A stretch of 64,000 nt of DNA from Candidatus Gastranaerophilales bacterium. Its GTDB lineage: Bacteria; Cyanobacteriota; Vampirovibrionia; Gastranaerophilales; Gastranaerophilaceae. The notes under the pieces were generated by a model, which saw nothing but the letters and a program-made list of their open reading frames with translations, was not told the DNA's origin and searched no databases. Shown piece after piece: positions 51,411 to 61,549 of the stretch. Position 1 is the first letter of the stretch. Every line of letters begins with the position of its first letter. The stretch covers positions 620,001-684,000 of the forward strand of contig CALUYE010000001.1 in NCBI GenBank assembly GCA_944324945.1, in the 5' to 3' direction. The position numbers and the translations under genes are program-made.

Positions 51411-51433
51411 GCCAAAGGATATAATCCTTTGGC
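51411..51433. terminator. hairpin between convergent genes
   Basis: GCCAAAGGAT / ATCCTTTGGC with a 3-nt loop, 9 nt after the plus-strand stop and 10 nt before the minus-strand stop at 51443. T-tails are short, so strength is moderate. Confidence 0.65.
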
Positions 51434-51442
51434 AAATATTAA

Positions 51443-51985
51443 TTAAATATTTTTTCCGATTTCATAAACTTTAGCTAAATCTTGTTTTCTGTTTAGCGCC
51501 TCATTTTGTCCTTCTACTCCTGCTAATAAAAACGAACCTTTCAGTTTAGCTTTTGCAAAACAGGAAATCCAACCTTTTATGCCGTTAAGTGCCGTATCCA
51601 TGGCGTGTGTATCACTGTCAGCTGCACTTGCAAGAAAATAAATATCTCTGAATTTATAATCGGATGTAAATAAAGGGTTTGACCTGTCAAGCAGTGTTTT
51701 TAATTGTCCTGACATTTCATAATAATATATCGGGCTTGCAAATACTATAACATCCGCATTTTTCATTTTTTCAACAATTTCGTTTGAATCATCATTTATA
51801 ACGCATTTTTGTGTTTTTTGACAGGCAAGACATCCTTTGCAGAATTTAATTTCTTTATCGATTAATGATATAAATTCAACATTATTTCCTGCATCCTTTG
51901 CTGCGCGCACAAATTCTTTAGCAAGAATTTGAGAATTGCCGTTTTTTCTTAAAGTCGATGAAATAACTACCGTATTTTTACCCAT
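51443..51985 (-). CDS. flavodoxin-family iron-sulfur flavoprotein
   Basis: 180 residues. The N-terminal FMN-binding loop is STLRKNGNSQILA. Cys49, Cys52, Cys55 and Cys61 (FCKGCLACQKTQKC) form the tight cysteine motif of iron-sulfur flavoproteins that carry [4Fe-4S] and FMN. Next is DVIVFASPIYYYEMSGQLKTLLDR. Such proteins take part in anaerobic electron transfer or oxidant protection. It lies 15 nt before the DUF3737 gene on the same strand. Confidence 0.87.
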   Translation of the reverse strand: MGKNTVVISSTLRKNGNSQILAKEFVRAAKDAGNNVEFISLIDKEIKFCKGCLACQKTQKCVINDDSNEIVEKMKNADVIVFASPIYYYEMSGQLKTLLDRSNPLFTSDYKFRDIYFLASAADSDTHAMDTALNGIKGWISCFAKAKLKGSFLLAGVEGQNEALNRKQDLAKVYEIGKNI

Positions 51986-52000
51986 ATTATTTGCCCTTTC

Positions 52001-52861
52001 TTAAACTATATTTTGATTTTTTCTTATTTTAACAATACCCTTACATTTTATTACGGCATCTTCATTTATTATCTCATCTACGGAATCAAGAGTAATTATG
52101 CCTGATTTAGGGTTTTTAATCGAATCAACATGTCCTTTTATATCCGCTTCAACATCAGAATATTCAAAGGCTAAGTCGGTTTTTTCCATGGTGCAATTTA
52201 TTAATTTTAAATTTTTACAATAGCATAAGGGCTGAGTTCCTTCTATTTTGCAGTTAATAAGTGTGAGATTTTTGCTAAACCAGCCCAAATATTCTCCTTT
52301 AACAATTGAATTTTCAACAGTAACATTATTGCTGTGCCAGAAAGCATCTTTAGTATCAAGGTTTGAATTTTTAATATAGAGATTTTTCATATATTGAAAA
52401 GAATACTTTCCTTTCATATTAAGATTATCGATTTTGACATTTTTTGATTCAAATAAAAAATATTTAGCTTCGATTTTTGAATTTTTAATTTCTAAATTAC
52501 TGCACCTTAAACCAAATTCATCCGAAATGATTGTACAATTTTCTACATCAATATTTTTGCATTCTCTTAAACATTTAGTTCCTTTAATTTGACAGTTTTT
52601 AATTTTCCCTTCTTTTGAATACCATAAAGGTGCTCTTGCTTTTTCATCCATTTTTGAATTCAAAAGCAGGAATTTTTTTGCATGCCAGATAGGATATCTT
52701 AAAGAAAAGCTGCAATTATCAGTTTTAAAATTTCTGCATTCTTTTAATACGGATTCACCGTCATTTTTGCCTTCAAAGTTACAGTTTATAATATCCGTGT
52801 TTTTTATATTATATAAAGCACGCTCCATATCATAAGTTTTGTTTTGTATTTGTTGCCGCAT
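52001..52861 (-). CDS. DUF3737 beta-helix protein
   Basis: 286 residues. Repeating short strands (NCSFSLRYPIWHAKKFLLLN; KNCQIKGTKCLRECKNIDVE; NLTLINCKIEGTQPLCYCKN) form a right-handed beta-helix of the DUF3737 type. The family occurs in gut bacteria and its function is unknown. There is no signal peptide. It overlaps the EamA transporter gene by 32 nt, an unusually long overlap that suggests a shared transcript. It is followed by the flavoprotein. Confidence 0.82.
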   Translation of the reverse strand: MRQQIQNKTYDMERALYNIKNTDIINCNFEGKNDGESVLKECRNFKTDNCSFSLRYPIWHAKKFLLLNSKMDEKARAPLWYSKEGKIKNCQIKGTKCLRECKNIDVENCTIISDEFGLRCSNLEIKNSKIEAKYFLFESKNVKIDNLNMKGKYSFQYMKNLYIKNSNLDTKDAFWHSNNVTVENSIVKGEYLGWFSKNLTLINCKIEGTQPLCYCKNLKLINCTMEKTDLAFEYSDVEADIKGHVDSIKNPKSGIITLDSVDEIINEDAVIKCKGIVKIRKNQNIV

Positions 52862-53759
52862 TTGATTTATCTCCTGTTGTAATTAATTTTTTATTTGAAA
52901 TTTTAGAGTTTATTATTGCAAAAAGCATAATAATACACCCTGTAATTTCTTTAATATTTAAACTTTCACTTAATATAACAACCCCTCCTAAAACCGCAAA
53001 CACTGCTTCCGTGCTTAAAATTAATGTTGCAAGGACGGGTTTTGTTGCTTTATGACCGAATATTTGAAGAGTGTAAGCGCCTGCCGTTACAATAACACCG
53101 ATAAAAAGTATGGGTTTCCATCCTGCTAAAATAAGATTTATTGTCGGATTTTCAAAAAATAACGAAAAAGGAAGAAACAACACTCCTGCGCATAAAAATT
53201 GAACAATTGACAGTTCAATCGGGTTTGTTTTTTTAGAGTAACAATTTAGAACAATTATATGAAGTGCAAAGAAAAATGCACTTAAAAGCAAAAGTAAATC
53301 CCATATTTCAAAGTGCGATATATCATCGCAGCATAATAAATATAACCCTAAAAGCGCTATAAGAATACTTATTTTGACATTATTTTTAAGTTTGTGCTTC
53401 ATAAAAACGGCAATTATCGGAACAAAAAGAACATAAAGCGATGTAATAAACCCTGCTTTACCTGCGGGGGCATATATCATGGAATATTGATTAATTGAAA
53501 AAGCGATAAAAAGCACAATTCCTGCTATCAACCCGCCTTTTATAAGATTTTTCTTATCGTATTTTTTATATTGTATTTTATTAAAAATATATAAAACAGG
53601 TAAAAGCGAAACGCACCCGATAAAACATCTTAAAGCGTTAAAAGTCGCAGGGCCGATGTAGTGCATGCCTAATTTTTGCGCAACAAATGAAAGCCCCGAA
53701 ATAAAAGCAGCGCCTAAAAGTGCTAAATTACAATAAAGGTTTAATTTTCTGCGCAGCAT
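52830..53759 (-). CDS. EamA/DMT-superfamily transporter
   Basis: 309 residues with ten hydrophobic segments in the 5+5 EamA arrangement (LALLGAAFISGLSFVAQKLG; APAGKAGFITSLYVLFVPII; STEAVFAVLGGVVILSESLN). DMT family members export amino acids, nucleobases or sugars; the substrate is unknown. The 3' end overlaps the DUF3737 gene by 32 nt. It is divergent by position from the downstream YkgJ gene. Confidence 0.88.
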   Translation of the reverse strand: MLRRKLNLYCNLALLGAAFISGLSFVAQKLGMHYIGPATFNALRCFIGCVSLLPVLYIFNKIQYKKYDKKNLIKGGLIAGIVLFIAFSINQYSMIYAPAGKAGFITSLYVLFVPIIAVFMKHKLKNNVKISILIALLGLYLLCCDDISHFEIWDLLLLLSAFFFALHIIVLNCYSKKTNPIELSIVQFLCAGVLFLPFSLFFENPTINLILAGWKPILFIGVIVTAGAYTLQIFGHKATKPVLATLILSTEAVFAVLGGVVILSESLNIKEITGCIIMLFAIINSKISNKKLITTGDKSNAATNTKQNL

Positions 53760-53857
53760 ATTAAATCCCCTTAATTGACTTTATAATTATATTATTTATC
53801 AATTTTTTAAAATGGCAAATGCTTGTATTGAATAACAAACAATACTTTTAGAGCATA

Positions 53858-54292
53858 TCAATTATTTTTAAGATAGGTTTTGAATTTTTTATCAATATCA
53901 AAATAAAATCCGCACCCGTCAAGCATTGTAACGCCTTCATATATCAAAGAAGGGTTTATGTTTGGATAATCTCTGCAAAAAATCGGGCGAATGGGATAGA
54001 TTTTACACTTATTGTTTTTTGAAATGAATTTACATTCAAAAGTAAGTGCGCCGTTTTGAAAATCTTTTTTGTCTTTTACTATGCCTGAAATTTTAAAATT
54101 TCTATAATAGGGGTATTTCTTTTGCATTTTTTTAAAAATTTCTTCATCTTTAATGTAGCCTTCCTGAGTGGAAAATAAAATATTTCTGCAGCAGGCGCCG
54201 CATCTTTTGCATTTTCCTTTGATTACATATTTTGATGAAAAGAGTTTATTTTTAATTGAAAAAATTATATCTTCCACAAAATTTTTAATCAT
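53858..54292 (-). CDS. YkgJ-type cysteine-cluster protein, copy 2
   Basis: 144 residues. CKRCGACCRNI at about residues 25-35, then CKFISKNNKCKIYPIRPIFCRDYP match the YkgJ/UPF0153 cysteine pattern. It is shorter than the copy at 15301. The start overlaps the upstream secreted protein gene by 8 nt. Function is not established. Confidence 0.82.
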   Translation of the reverse strand: MIKNFVEDIIFSIKNKLFSSKYVIKGKCKRCGACCRNILFSTQEGYIKDEEIFKKMQKKYPYYRNFKISGIVKDKKDFQNGALTFECKFISKNNKCKIYPIRPIFCRDYPNINPSLIYEGVTMLDGCGFYFDIDKKFKTYLKNN

Positions 54293-54707
54293 TTACCACC
54301 CTGAAACTCTCAATTGCAAGCCAGTGTTGAAGATTTTCTATATCAAAAATCTGAATGAAATATTTACCTTCTATCCCTAAAGTAAAATAATCGCTGAAAA
54401 AGTTTTTATCTTTTACTCTTTTTGTTACGTTTCTTGCCCTTGTAAAACCTCCCACATGGGCTAAGTCATCCTGTTTAACTATTTGATATTTTATATAATC
54501 GGATTTAAAGCCGTTGGGGTTATATATTATAAAATATATTTTTGAATTTTTTTTAAAATATTTTTCCGCTATAACACCATCAATACTTGCTTTTGTAATA
54601 GCAGGATTTTTGGATGTTAAAATAAGCAGAGGTTTTTCTTTTTTTGCAAATGCAACATTTGAAAAAAGGAAAAATAATATAAATATCGCTATTAACAATT
54701 TTTTCAT
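54285..54707 (-). CDS. secreted hypothetical protein
   Basis: 140 residues. Signal peptide at 1-20 (MKKLLIAIFILFFLFSNVAF, then A). The mature domain is beta-rich (SKIYFIIYNPNGFKSDYIKY; EGKYFIQIFDIENLQHWLAI) with no recognised family. It overlaps the large TPR gene by 4 nt and the YkgJ gene by 8 nt, so the three form one operon. It may be a periplasmic partner of the TPR protein. Confidence 0.62.
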   Translation of the reverse strand: MKKLLIAIFILFFLFSNVAFAKKEKPLLILTSKNPAITKASIDGVIAEKYFKKNSKIYFIIYNPNGFKSDYIKYQIVKQDDLAHVGGFTRARNVTKRVKDKNFFSDYFTLGIEGKYFIQIFDIENLQHWLAIESFRVVND

Positions 54708-56524
54708 TGAACAATTATATCATACAAAGTCTTAACTTTTTTTTGAATTTGTTCTTTTTTCTCATCATCATCAATAAGTTCAATCGCTTTTTCATAAGAT
54801 TGTATTGCTTCTTGATGTTTTTCCTGTGCTTCTAAAATCATGCCTTCAAGTTGATAATAATCAGGTGAATTTTCATTTAATTCTATTGCTTTTTTAATAT
54901 CAAAAACGGCATTTTCGTAGTTTTTATTTTCGTATGAAATCAAAGCTTTATTAAAATAGATATTATCGTCTGCCATATCTGTTTCCTGTGCTTTTTCAAG
55001 AACGGCATAGGCGGTTTCAAAATCTTTTAATTCGTACAATGCTTGAGCGTAATGAACAAGAGCATCTTTATTTGAGTTGTCAAGTTGAATTGCTTCTTCG
55101 TAATAATTTTTTGCCAAAACATTCATCCCCAAAGCCAAAGATGAATCGGCTAATCCTATTAAAACCCTATAGTCATCAGGGTTTGTTTCAATAAGCTTGG
55201 AATATATTGCTTTTGCTTTTCTGTATTCTTTATTATCAAGATAATTATCCGCAAGATTTATTAAGTTTTCGTTTTTATCTTTATTTATGTCGGAATATGT
55301 AATACCCGTGTTTATAAGTTTTTCTTCAGGTACTTTTAAAAGCTCATCGTACATATTTGAAGCTTGTTCATATTGACCAAGCTGTGATAATACAACCGCT
55401 TTATTATAGTATGCCGGGATATTTGATTTATCAAGCGACAAGATTTCGTTGTAGTATTGAAGTGCTTCATCAAACATTGCGCTGTTTTGGCAAATTTGAG
55501 CAAGGCGCATGTTGACTTCTTTATTCTGAGGTTTAATTGCCTTATAAGCCTTTAGTGTTTCAATTGCTTTTGGTATATCTTGATTTTTTATATATAAATC
55601 GGCTAATTTTAAATAAGTTCCTTCCATCTCGGGGTAACTTTGAATAAAAAGCTCATACTGCTTTATTGCTTCATTTATTTCATTTCTTTTTTCAAGGATA
55701 GTAGCGTAATCGCACCTTATTGCGTTAAGTTCATTGTCAAGCTCAAGTGCTTTTTTGAAGTTTAAATAAGCATCATCAAGCTCATCCTGTTTCATTTGAA
55801 CAACGGCTAAATTAGCGTAAGAAGTTGAATCGTTAGGGTTGATTCCAACAGCACTTTTGAAAGCAATTTCCGCTTTAGGATAGTCTCCTTTTCTTAAAAG
55901 AGCAAGCCCGTAGTTTGAATAGTCTCTAAAATCCGCGGGGTTTGTTCTCAGTGCGTTTGCAAAATATTCAATTGCTTTATCGTATTCTTTTGTATCTAAA
56001 TAAATATTTGCAATTGCGTTTTGCCCTTCAAGATTATTAGGGTATGCTTCCAAAAATTTTAAATAAGCATCGATTGCGCCTTGATAATTTCCTTGTAAAC
56101 TTTTTGCGTTTGCGATATTAATATAATTATATTTATAATCGCTCATAAGCGTTTGAGCTTTTTCATAATTCAAAACGGCATTTGAATAATCATACATTTG
56201 CATATATAAATTCGCAAGACTTATATATAAAAACCCGTCCTCAGGTCTTAAAAGTATTGCTTTTCTATAAGCGTCGATTGCTTCGGGGTATTTATTTAAA
56301 TGAGTGTATAAACCTGCAAGTTTTATATTTAAAATAGCATCATCAGGTGAATATATTAAAGCATTTTTAACATGTTCAAGAGCTTGAGAGTAATTTCCTT
56401 CCTGTTCTTGGATAATTGCACTGTTATATAATCTGCTTGATTTAGTGCTCATTTTTGCCTGGGTGGAATTAAATGTTGCAATATAAGCTAAAATAAACGC
56501 GATTGTTATAATTTTCTTTTTCAT
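54704..56524 (-). CDS. large secreted TPR protein
   Basis: 606 residues from the ATG at 56524, where the signal peptide begins (MKKKIITIAFILAYIATFNS). At least 15 tetratricopeptide repeats fill the mature protein (RLYNSAIIQEQEGNYSQALE; AIDAYRKAILLRPEDGFLYI). Such proteins scaffold envelope complexes; the cargo is unknown. It is divergent from the 56647-58716 TPR gene, a different but related protein, and overlaps the next gene by 4 nt. Confidence 0.85.
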   Translation of the reverse strand: MKKKIITIAFILAYIATFNSTQAKMSTKSSRLYNSAIIQEQEGNYSQALEHVKNALIYSPDDAILNIKLAGLYTHLNKYPEAIDAYRKAILLRPEDGFLYISLANLYMQMYDYSNAVLNYEKAQTLMSDYKYNYINIANAKSLQGNYQGAIDAYLKFLEAYPNNLEGQNAIANIYLDTKEYDKAIEYFANALRTNPADFRDYSNYGLALLRKGDYPKAEIAFKSAVGINPNDSTSYANLAVVQMKQDELDDAYLNFKKALELDNELNAIRCDYATILEKRNEINEAIKQYELFIQSYPEMEGTYLKLADLYIKNQDIPKAIETLKAYKAIKPQNKEVNMRLAQICQNSAMFDEALQYYNEILSLDKSNIPAYYNKAVVLSQLGQYEQASNMYDELLKVPEEKLINTGITYSDINKDKNENLINLADNYLDNKEYRKAKAIYSKLIETNPDDYRVLIGLADSSLALGMNVLAKNYYEEAIQLDNSNKDALVHYAQALYELKDFETAYAVLEKAQETDMADDNIYFNKALISYENKNYENAVFDIKKAIELNENSPDYYQLEGMILEAQEKHQEAIQSYEKAIELIDDDEKKEQIQKKVKTLYDIIVQ

Positions 56525-56646
56525 AATAAATATTATTATTCTTTGAATGTTAAAATGCAACTTATTTTTTTTAACAATACGCTTTTGATTATTTATTTTG
56601 AGCTGATTTTATATTAAAATAGATTTATAATAACAAGAGGTAGAAT

Positions 56647-58716
56647 TTGTTTTTGTTTAAAAATAAGTTTTTAAATTTTAATAAAAGACTGCTGACTCTT
56701 TTATTCAGCCTGCTTTTATTTGCAGCAAATACTAATGCTGCGGAATTTAATTCTAAAAATATTGAAGAAATCGATTCATTAAGAAACGAATTATTTTGTC
56801 TCGGGGATAAAAATTCATCTTATTATAAAAGAACAAAGCAAAAACTTGATAAATTAATTCAAAAAGACAATCTTGATTATACCCCGCAAAACAGATTTGA
56901 TGATTGTTTGCGCTTAATTAACAATCAAAAGTTTTATTCGGCATCTTATGAACTAAACGAATTGATTCTATCAGGTTATGAAGTTTCAAAATGTTATGAA
57001 TTACTTGGTGATATATCAAATAAAACTAAAAAATCCGCTTCAAAAATTGCTTTTTATTATAAAGAAGCCCTAAAGGCGGATAAAAGTAATATTAGCGTAG
57101 AATATAAATTATCAAAATTATATTTAAGAGAAAATAAAAATGTTTTAGGAATTGAACATTTAAGAAATGTTATTAAAAATACGACCGATAGGGATATTTT
57201 ATGCGAAATACAAGAAATAATTTTAAATCATATAACCCCTCAAAACAGATTTGAAGCAAATAATTTATATGAAGCCCTGGGCTGGATTTATTTAAAACTG
57301 GATTGTTATAATGATGCGTACCGCGCTTTTGAGCGTGCACTTGAATTAAACCCTGATGATATATTTTTAAAATATTATTTAGCGGATCTTTATTATTCAA
57401 AAAAACAAAACAATGAAGCAATAAATATCTATACGATGATAATAGATGAAAACCCTCTGGATAGCCAGATTAGATTATCAAAAGCTAAAATTTCTTCAAA
57501 TATCGGCGATATTAATTCGGCATATAAAGAGTATCTTGAAATTTTATCCCTAAACCCTGATTCATCAAGCGCAAAGTATGGAATTTATAAATTGTTTAAT
57601 AATTTAAGCGCCGATGAAATTTTAAAAAAGATATATAAAGATAATAACTATACTCCAAAAAAAGAAGACTATTTGCAATTTGCCCTGCTTTTAAAAAACA
57701 AAAACGATTTTGAAGGCGAAGATAAGTTTCTTCAAAGGGCAAAAGCTTTCGATAAAAAAGAGGAATCAATAAAAGAACAACCAAAAAAAGAGCAAATTGA
57801 AAAAGAAGAGATTAAAAAAGAAACAAAAGAAATAAAAAAAGAAGAACAAAAACCACAAACCCCAAAAAAAGAGGTAAATCAAACACAAAATAAAGAACAA
57901 AAACCAAAACCCCCGCAAAAAAAACAAGAAAAAGCTCCGCAAAAAAAACAAATAAATAAACAACAAAACAACAAACTTACAAAAAAACAGGAAGAAAAGA
58001 TATTAAAAGAAATCAGAAAACCTCTTAAAATTGATAAAACTTCAAAAAAATATCTTGAATTTAAAAAAGTCGTAGATAAATATAAAGCAATAGAACCAAA
58101 AGATAAATTAACTTATATTGCAATAGCAAATACTTATAAATTAATGGGCGAATTATATCTTGCAATTGATAATTACAATAATGCGCTTAAAATTGAACCT
58201 ACGGATTCAGATATTCAATATAATTTAGGTTTAACTTATATGGAATTGAATGAGTTTAAAATTGCAAAGGTTCATCTTGAAAAAGCAATAAATTTAAATC
58301 CTCAAAATCAAAAAGCAATAAATCTTCTTTCTTTTGTAAACCAAAAGCTTGTTACAAATATTGTAAATGAAGCTTACTCGAAATTTGAAAAAGAACAGTA
58401 TATCCCTGCTTTTCAAATACTTGAAAACGGAATTAAAGAATATCCCAAAAACGCCCAATTGTATTATTATCGAGCGCTTGTATTCGGTAAAATGAACAGA
58501 AATGCCGCTCAAATTATCGACTTACAAAAATCAATAGAACTTGACCCTTCTTATTATATGTCTTATTATCAATTAGGGCTTGCTTATGAAAAAATCAAAG
58601 ATGAAAGAAGTGCTTTAGTTGCTTATGAAAGATTTTTATCGATAGAGCCTGATGAAAAAGACTTAATCAAAGAAGTTCAGCAAAAAGTAATGAATTTAAG
58701 TAAAAAATATTATTAA
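56647..58716 (+). CDS. large secreted TPR protein with Lys/Glu-rich linker
   Basis: 689 residues, TTG start with AAGAGG upstream; no ATG nearby. A signal peptide (ANTNAA) precedes two blocks of TPR repeats (about 100-340 and 480-680), separated by a linker of about 90 residues made of Lys, Glu, Gln and Pro (57770-58010). The linker looks disordered. The block sequences (RAFERALELNPDDIFLKYYL; IKEYPKNAQLYYYRALVFGK) are typical. It precedes kdsB by 13 nt. Confidence 0.85.
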   Translation: MFLFKNKFLNFNKRLLTLLFSLLLFAANTNAAEFNSKNIEEIDSLRNELFCLGDKNSSYYKRTKQKLDKLIQKDNLDYTPQNRFDDCLRLINNQKFYSASYELNELILSGYEVSKCYELLGDISNKTKKSASKIAFYYKEALKADKSNISVEYKLSKLYLRENKNVLGIEHLRNVIKNTTDRDILCEIQEIILNHITPQNRFEANNLYEALGWIYLKLDCYNDAYRAFERALELNPDDIFLKYYLADLYYSKKQNNEAINIYTMIIDENPLDSQIRLSKAKISSNIGDINSAYKEYLEILSLNPDSSSAKYGIYKLFNNLSADEILKKIYKDNNYTPKKEDYLQFALLLKNKNDFEGEDKFLQRAKAFDKKEESIKEQPKKEQIEKEEIKKETKEIKKEEQKPQTPKKEVNQTQNKEQKPKPPQKKQEKAPQKKQINKQQNNKLTKKQEEKILKEIRKPLKIDKTSKKYLEFKKVVDKYKAIEPKDKLTYIAIANTYKLMGELYLAIDNYNNALKIEPTDSDIQYNLGLTYMELNEFKIAKVHLEKAINLNPQNQKAINLLSFVNQKLVTNIVNEAYSKFEKEQYIPAFQILENGIKEYPKNAQLYYYRALVFGKMNRNAAQIIDLQKSIELDPSYYMSYYQLGLAYEKIKDERSALVAYERFLSIEPDEKDLIKEVQQKVMNLSKKYY

Positions 58717-58729
58717 GAAAGAAGAAAGT

Positions 58730-59458
58730 ATGAAAAAAACAGCCGTTATTATCCCGGCAAGATATAATTCCACAAGACTTCCGGCTAAACCTTTACTTAA
58801 GGTTAACAACAAACCAATTATTCAATACGTTTATGAAGCGGCAAAAAAATCAAAATTGGCATCAAAAGTTATTGTTGCAACGGATGATGAAAGAATTAAA
58901 GCTGCAGTTGAAGAATTCAAAGGCATTTGCGAAATGACGGATAAAAATCATAAATGCGGTTCTGATAGAATTGCTCAGGTTGCAAAAAGCCATGATGATT
59001 TTGACTATATTTTAAATTTACAGGGAGACGAGCCGCAAATTACTCCCGATGTTATAGATTTAGCGATTGAAACATTAATTAAAGAAGATGATACCGATAT
59101 TTCAACTCTGGTTCGAGAAATTAAAGACATAAATCAAATTAACAACCCAAATTGCGTTAAATGTGTTTTTGACAACAATTTCAATGCTCTTTATTTTTCA
59201 AGATGTCCTATTCCGTATCAAAGAAATGAAAATCAAGCGCCATATTATGCGCATATCGGCATATACGGCTATAAAAAAGAATCATTAATTAAAATGACTC
59301 AATTACCTCAGGCGGATATTGAAAAACAAGAAAGCCTTGAACAGTTAAGAGCGCTTAAAAACGGCATGAAAATTAAAGTCGCAATAACAAATCTTAATCC
59401 GATAGGAATTGATACAATTGAAGATTATGAAAAATTTAAGAAATTGATGGAAAATTAA
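58730..59458 (+). CDS. kdsB: 3-deoxy-manno-octulosonate cytidylyltransferase
   Basis: 242 residues. The enzyme activates Kdo with CTP for lipopolysaccharide inner core. Motifs: AVIIPARYNSTRLPAKPL at the N-terminus, VIVATDDERI, ILNLQGDEPQI, YFSRCPIPYQRN, HIGIYGYKKESL. Length fits the family (about 250). Shows the organism makes Kdo-containing glycolipid and so has an outer membrane. It overlaps the convergent OstA/LptD-like gene by 4 nt. Confidence 0.95.
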   Translation: MKKTAVIIPARYNSTRLPAKPLLKVNNKPIIQYVYEAAKKSKLASKVIVATDDERIKAAVEEFKGICEMTDKNHKCGSDRIAQVAKSHDDFDYILNLQGDEPQITPDVIDLAIETLIKEDDTDISTLVREIKDINQINNPNCVKCVFDNNFNALYFSRCPIPYQRNENQAPYYAHIGIYGYKKESLIKMTQLPQADIEKQESLEQLRALKNGMKIKVAITNLNPIGIDTIEDYEKFKKLMEN

Positions 59459-61485
59459 ATATTTTCTTCTTCATCAAATTTTTCGGGACGTTTGATTCTT
59501 ATTGGTTTTGCGTTTTTATAGAAATCTCTTTTTTCATCCCCGCCATCCATGTTTTTGGTTGTTAATTTTTCAAAGTTTATTCTTGAAGAATCCGTTCCTA
59601 AAATAAACATCATATCAAAGTGTGCAATATCACGAACAAAGTCATAAGATAAAACAAATTTTAAATCCTGCGGCCCGAATATCGCGTAAAATCTTGATTC
59701 TGTTAAAAGATCTTCTTCGTAGTTATCTTTTAGAGGAGATACCGTTGCTCTGAATCCAAGCGCAAATTTATCGGTTAAGTGAATTTTTTCATTCAGCATA
59801 ATCGATGACTTACCGTATCTGTATTTATCAAATACAAAGGGGCTGTCTCCGTGCGTACCTGCAATTAAATAACCAAGACTTGATTCCCAGAATTTCAATC
59901 TTGTTGTAACAATAGGGCCTATTCTTGCAAGTCCGAATGTTTCCCCTGAACCATAAACCGTTGCAGCACCCTGTGCCATAGCACCAAACGAAAACGCCAT
60001 ATCCTGTTCTTCGTTTTCATATTTAAAGAAAGTTTTTCTTAATTCCGCCATGTATCTGAATCTTGTTGTTGCGTATGCTTCTTCTTGATCATGTTTTCTG
60101 TAATCGGAAAATAAACCCGCATAGAAGCCATGGTTAAATCTAACGCCAAGGTCTCTGTTGAAATATGTTTTTTGATAATCTAATTGAGCAGCATAGCCTG
60201 AACGTCTGCTTCCCATAAAACCTTCCGTTATATATGCGTTTCTGCCGTATCTTAGGGTTAAACCGTCTGAGAGTCTGTATTTACCTCTGACTACAAGGTT
60301 TGTTGTGGATGTTGCATAGCCTGCTTCCAATAATGAATTAGGACTTCTGTATCTTCCGATAAGACCAACGCCTATATTGCTATCACCATAAGTTAAGGCG
60401 GGAAGAAGTTTTAGGGTATGACCTTTGGGCATACGAAATGCAAAACCATAGCCTATATAAGTACCGAAGTTTCTTAAGTTACCTGCTTCGGGAGTATTGG
60501 TTTCAACCGTTTGTCTTTGTTTATCCGAAATTATTTCAATATCGGAATTATTTATAATTTTATGTCTGTTGTAGTATACATTAGAGCCTTTTAAGAGTAT
60601 TGTATTATGGTCTTTATAACTTGTTAAGACAATTTCTTTAGCGTCAATTTTATATGTTTGTTTTCTTGCTTCAATATCCGTATGGCGCGTCATGCTTCTG
60701 TTTTTAATATAATCAACCGCAACATTTTCATATCTTTGAAAGCCTGACGACTCTAAAATAATTTCTTTTTGCTGATTGCTTTTTATTGTACCGTTTATCA
60801 TCTGCAAATCATTTGCAATTAAATAACTTTCCTGTGCATTTATTATAAATGAATACGCATTAACAGTCGGGTTATCCATTAAAATATTTTGTTCGTTTAA
60901 ATCGACAAGAAGGTATTCGCCTGTCATTTCAACGCCGTTTTTAATAACTTTAACGTTATTATAGAGTTTTATTGTCTGGCTTGCTCTGTCTAATACGGCT
61001 TCATCCGCTTTTAATTTTAAATCCTGAGCTTTTGCTATAATTTCAACATTTCCGCTTGCGTAGACATTTCCTTCGTCGTCGTTATAGTTAATTTTATCCG
61101 CATTTATTTGAAATTTGTTTTTGTTATTAACTTCTTCGTCATCTTCTTGGATGGAGGGATGCCTATAAACTGTTTCTGTTTCCGAGTTTACTTCTTCTTC
61201 AAATTCTTCTTGTGCTATTTCGCCTTTTTCTTTATTTTTGCGGTTAAAAAAGTTCCTTGTTTTTTTTTCAATAAGTGTACCTAAATTATCATCAGGCGAA
61301 AAATTGGGTAATTCAGGGTCGTTAAATGTTTCAATTTCAGGTTGAGCTTCTTTTTTTACAATATTTTCATTTCCTACTGTTTGTGCTTTTATTACTTCAT
61401 ATTGCGCAAAAGAAGGACTTTGGCTTATCAGAAATAAAACCTGAAAAATTAATATAATACCAAATCTTTTTTTGTTTTTAAACAA
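59455..61485 (-). CDS. OstA/LptD-like outer-membrane LPS assembly protein
   Basis: 676 residues, TTG start at 61485 with AGGGCGGG upstream. Signal peptide at 1-27. An acidic linker (about 40-115) precedes the OstA/LptA jelly-roll domain (NVYASGNVEIIAKAQDLKLK; NNVKVIKNGVEMTGEYLLVD) and a C-terminal beta-barrel (about 340-655) with strand-like alternation. This is short for LptD (about 750-800) but has the order of one. It lies convergent with kdsB, so both serve LPS. Homology to LptD or a cyanobacterial variant remains open. Confidence 0.82.
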   Translation of the reverse strand: MFKNKKRFGIILIFQVLFLISQSPSFAQYEVIKAQTVGNENIVKKEAQPEIETFNDPELPNFSPDDNLGTLIEKKTRNFFNRKNKEKGEIAQEEFEEEVNSETETVYRHPSIQEDDEEVNNKNKFQINADKINYNDDEGNVYASGNVEIIAKAQDLKLKADEAVLDRASQTIKLYNNVKVIKNGVEMTGEYLLVDLNEQNILMDNPTVNAYSFIINAQESYLIANDLQMINGTIKSNQQKEIILESSGFQRYENVAVDYIKNRSMTRHTDIEARKQTYKIDAKEIVLTSYKDHNTILLKGSNVYYNRHKIINNSDIEIISDKQRQTVETNTPEAGNLRNFGTYIGYGFAFRMPKGHTLKLLPALTYGDSNIGVGLIGRYRSPNSLLEAGYATSTTNLVVRGKYRLSDGLTLRYGRNAYITEGFMGSRRSGYAAQLDYQKTYFNRDLGVRFNHGFYAGLFSDYRKHDQEEAYATTRFRYMAELRKTFFKYENEEQDMAFSFGAMAQGAATVYGSGETFGLARIGPIVTTRLKFWESSLGYLIAGTHGDSPFVFDKYRYGKSSIMLNEKIHLTDKFALGFRATVSPLKDNYEEDLLTESRFYAIFGPQDLKFVLSYDFVRDIAHFDMMFILGTDSSRINFEKLTTKNMDGGDEKRDFYKNAKPIRIKRPEKFDEEENI

Positions 61486-61549
61486 TTACCCGCCCTTGTG
61501 TATATGGTTTGATATTTTTAATTTACATCAAAAATATGCCCGATACAAC

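Noticed and set aside
57770-58010. AAAAAAG-rich stretch that looked like a tandem DNA repeat
   Set aside because: It is the coding sequence of a Lys/Glu/Gln linker; units vary and no constant period is visible.
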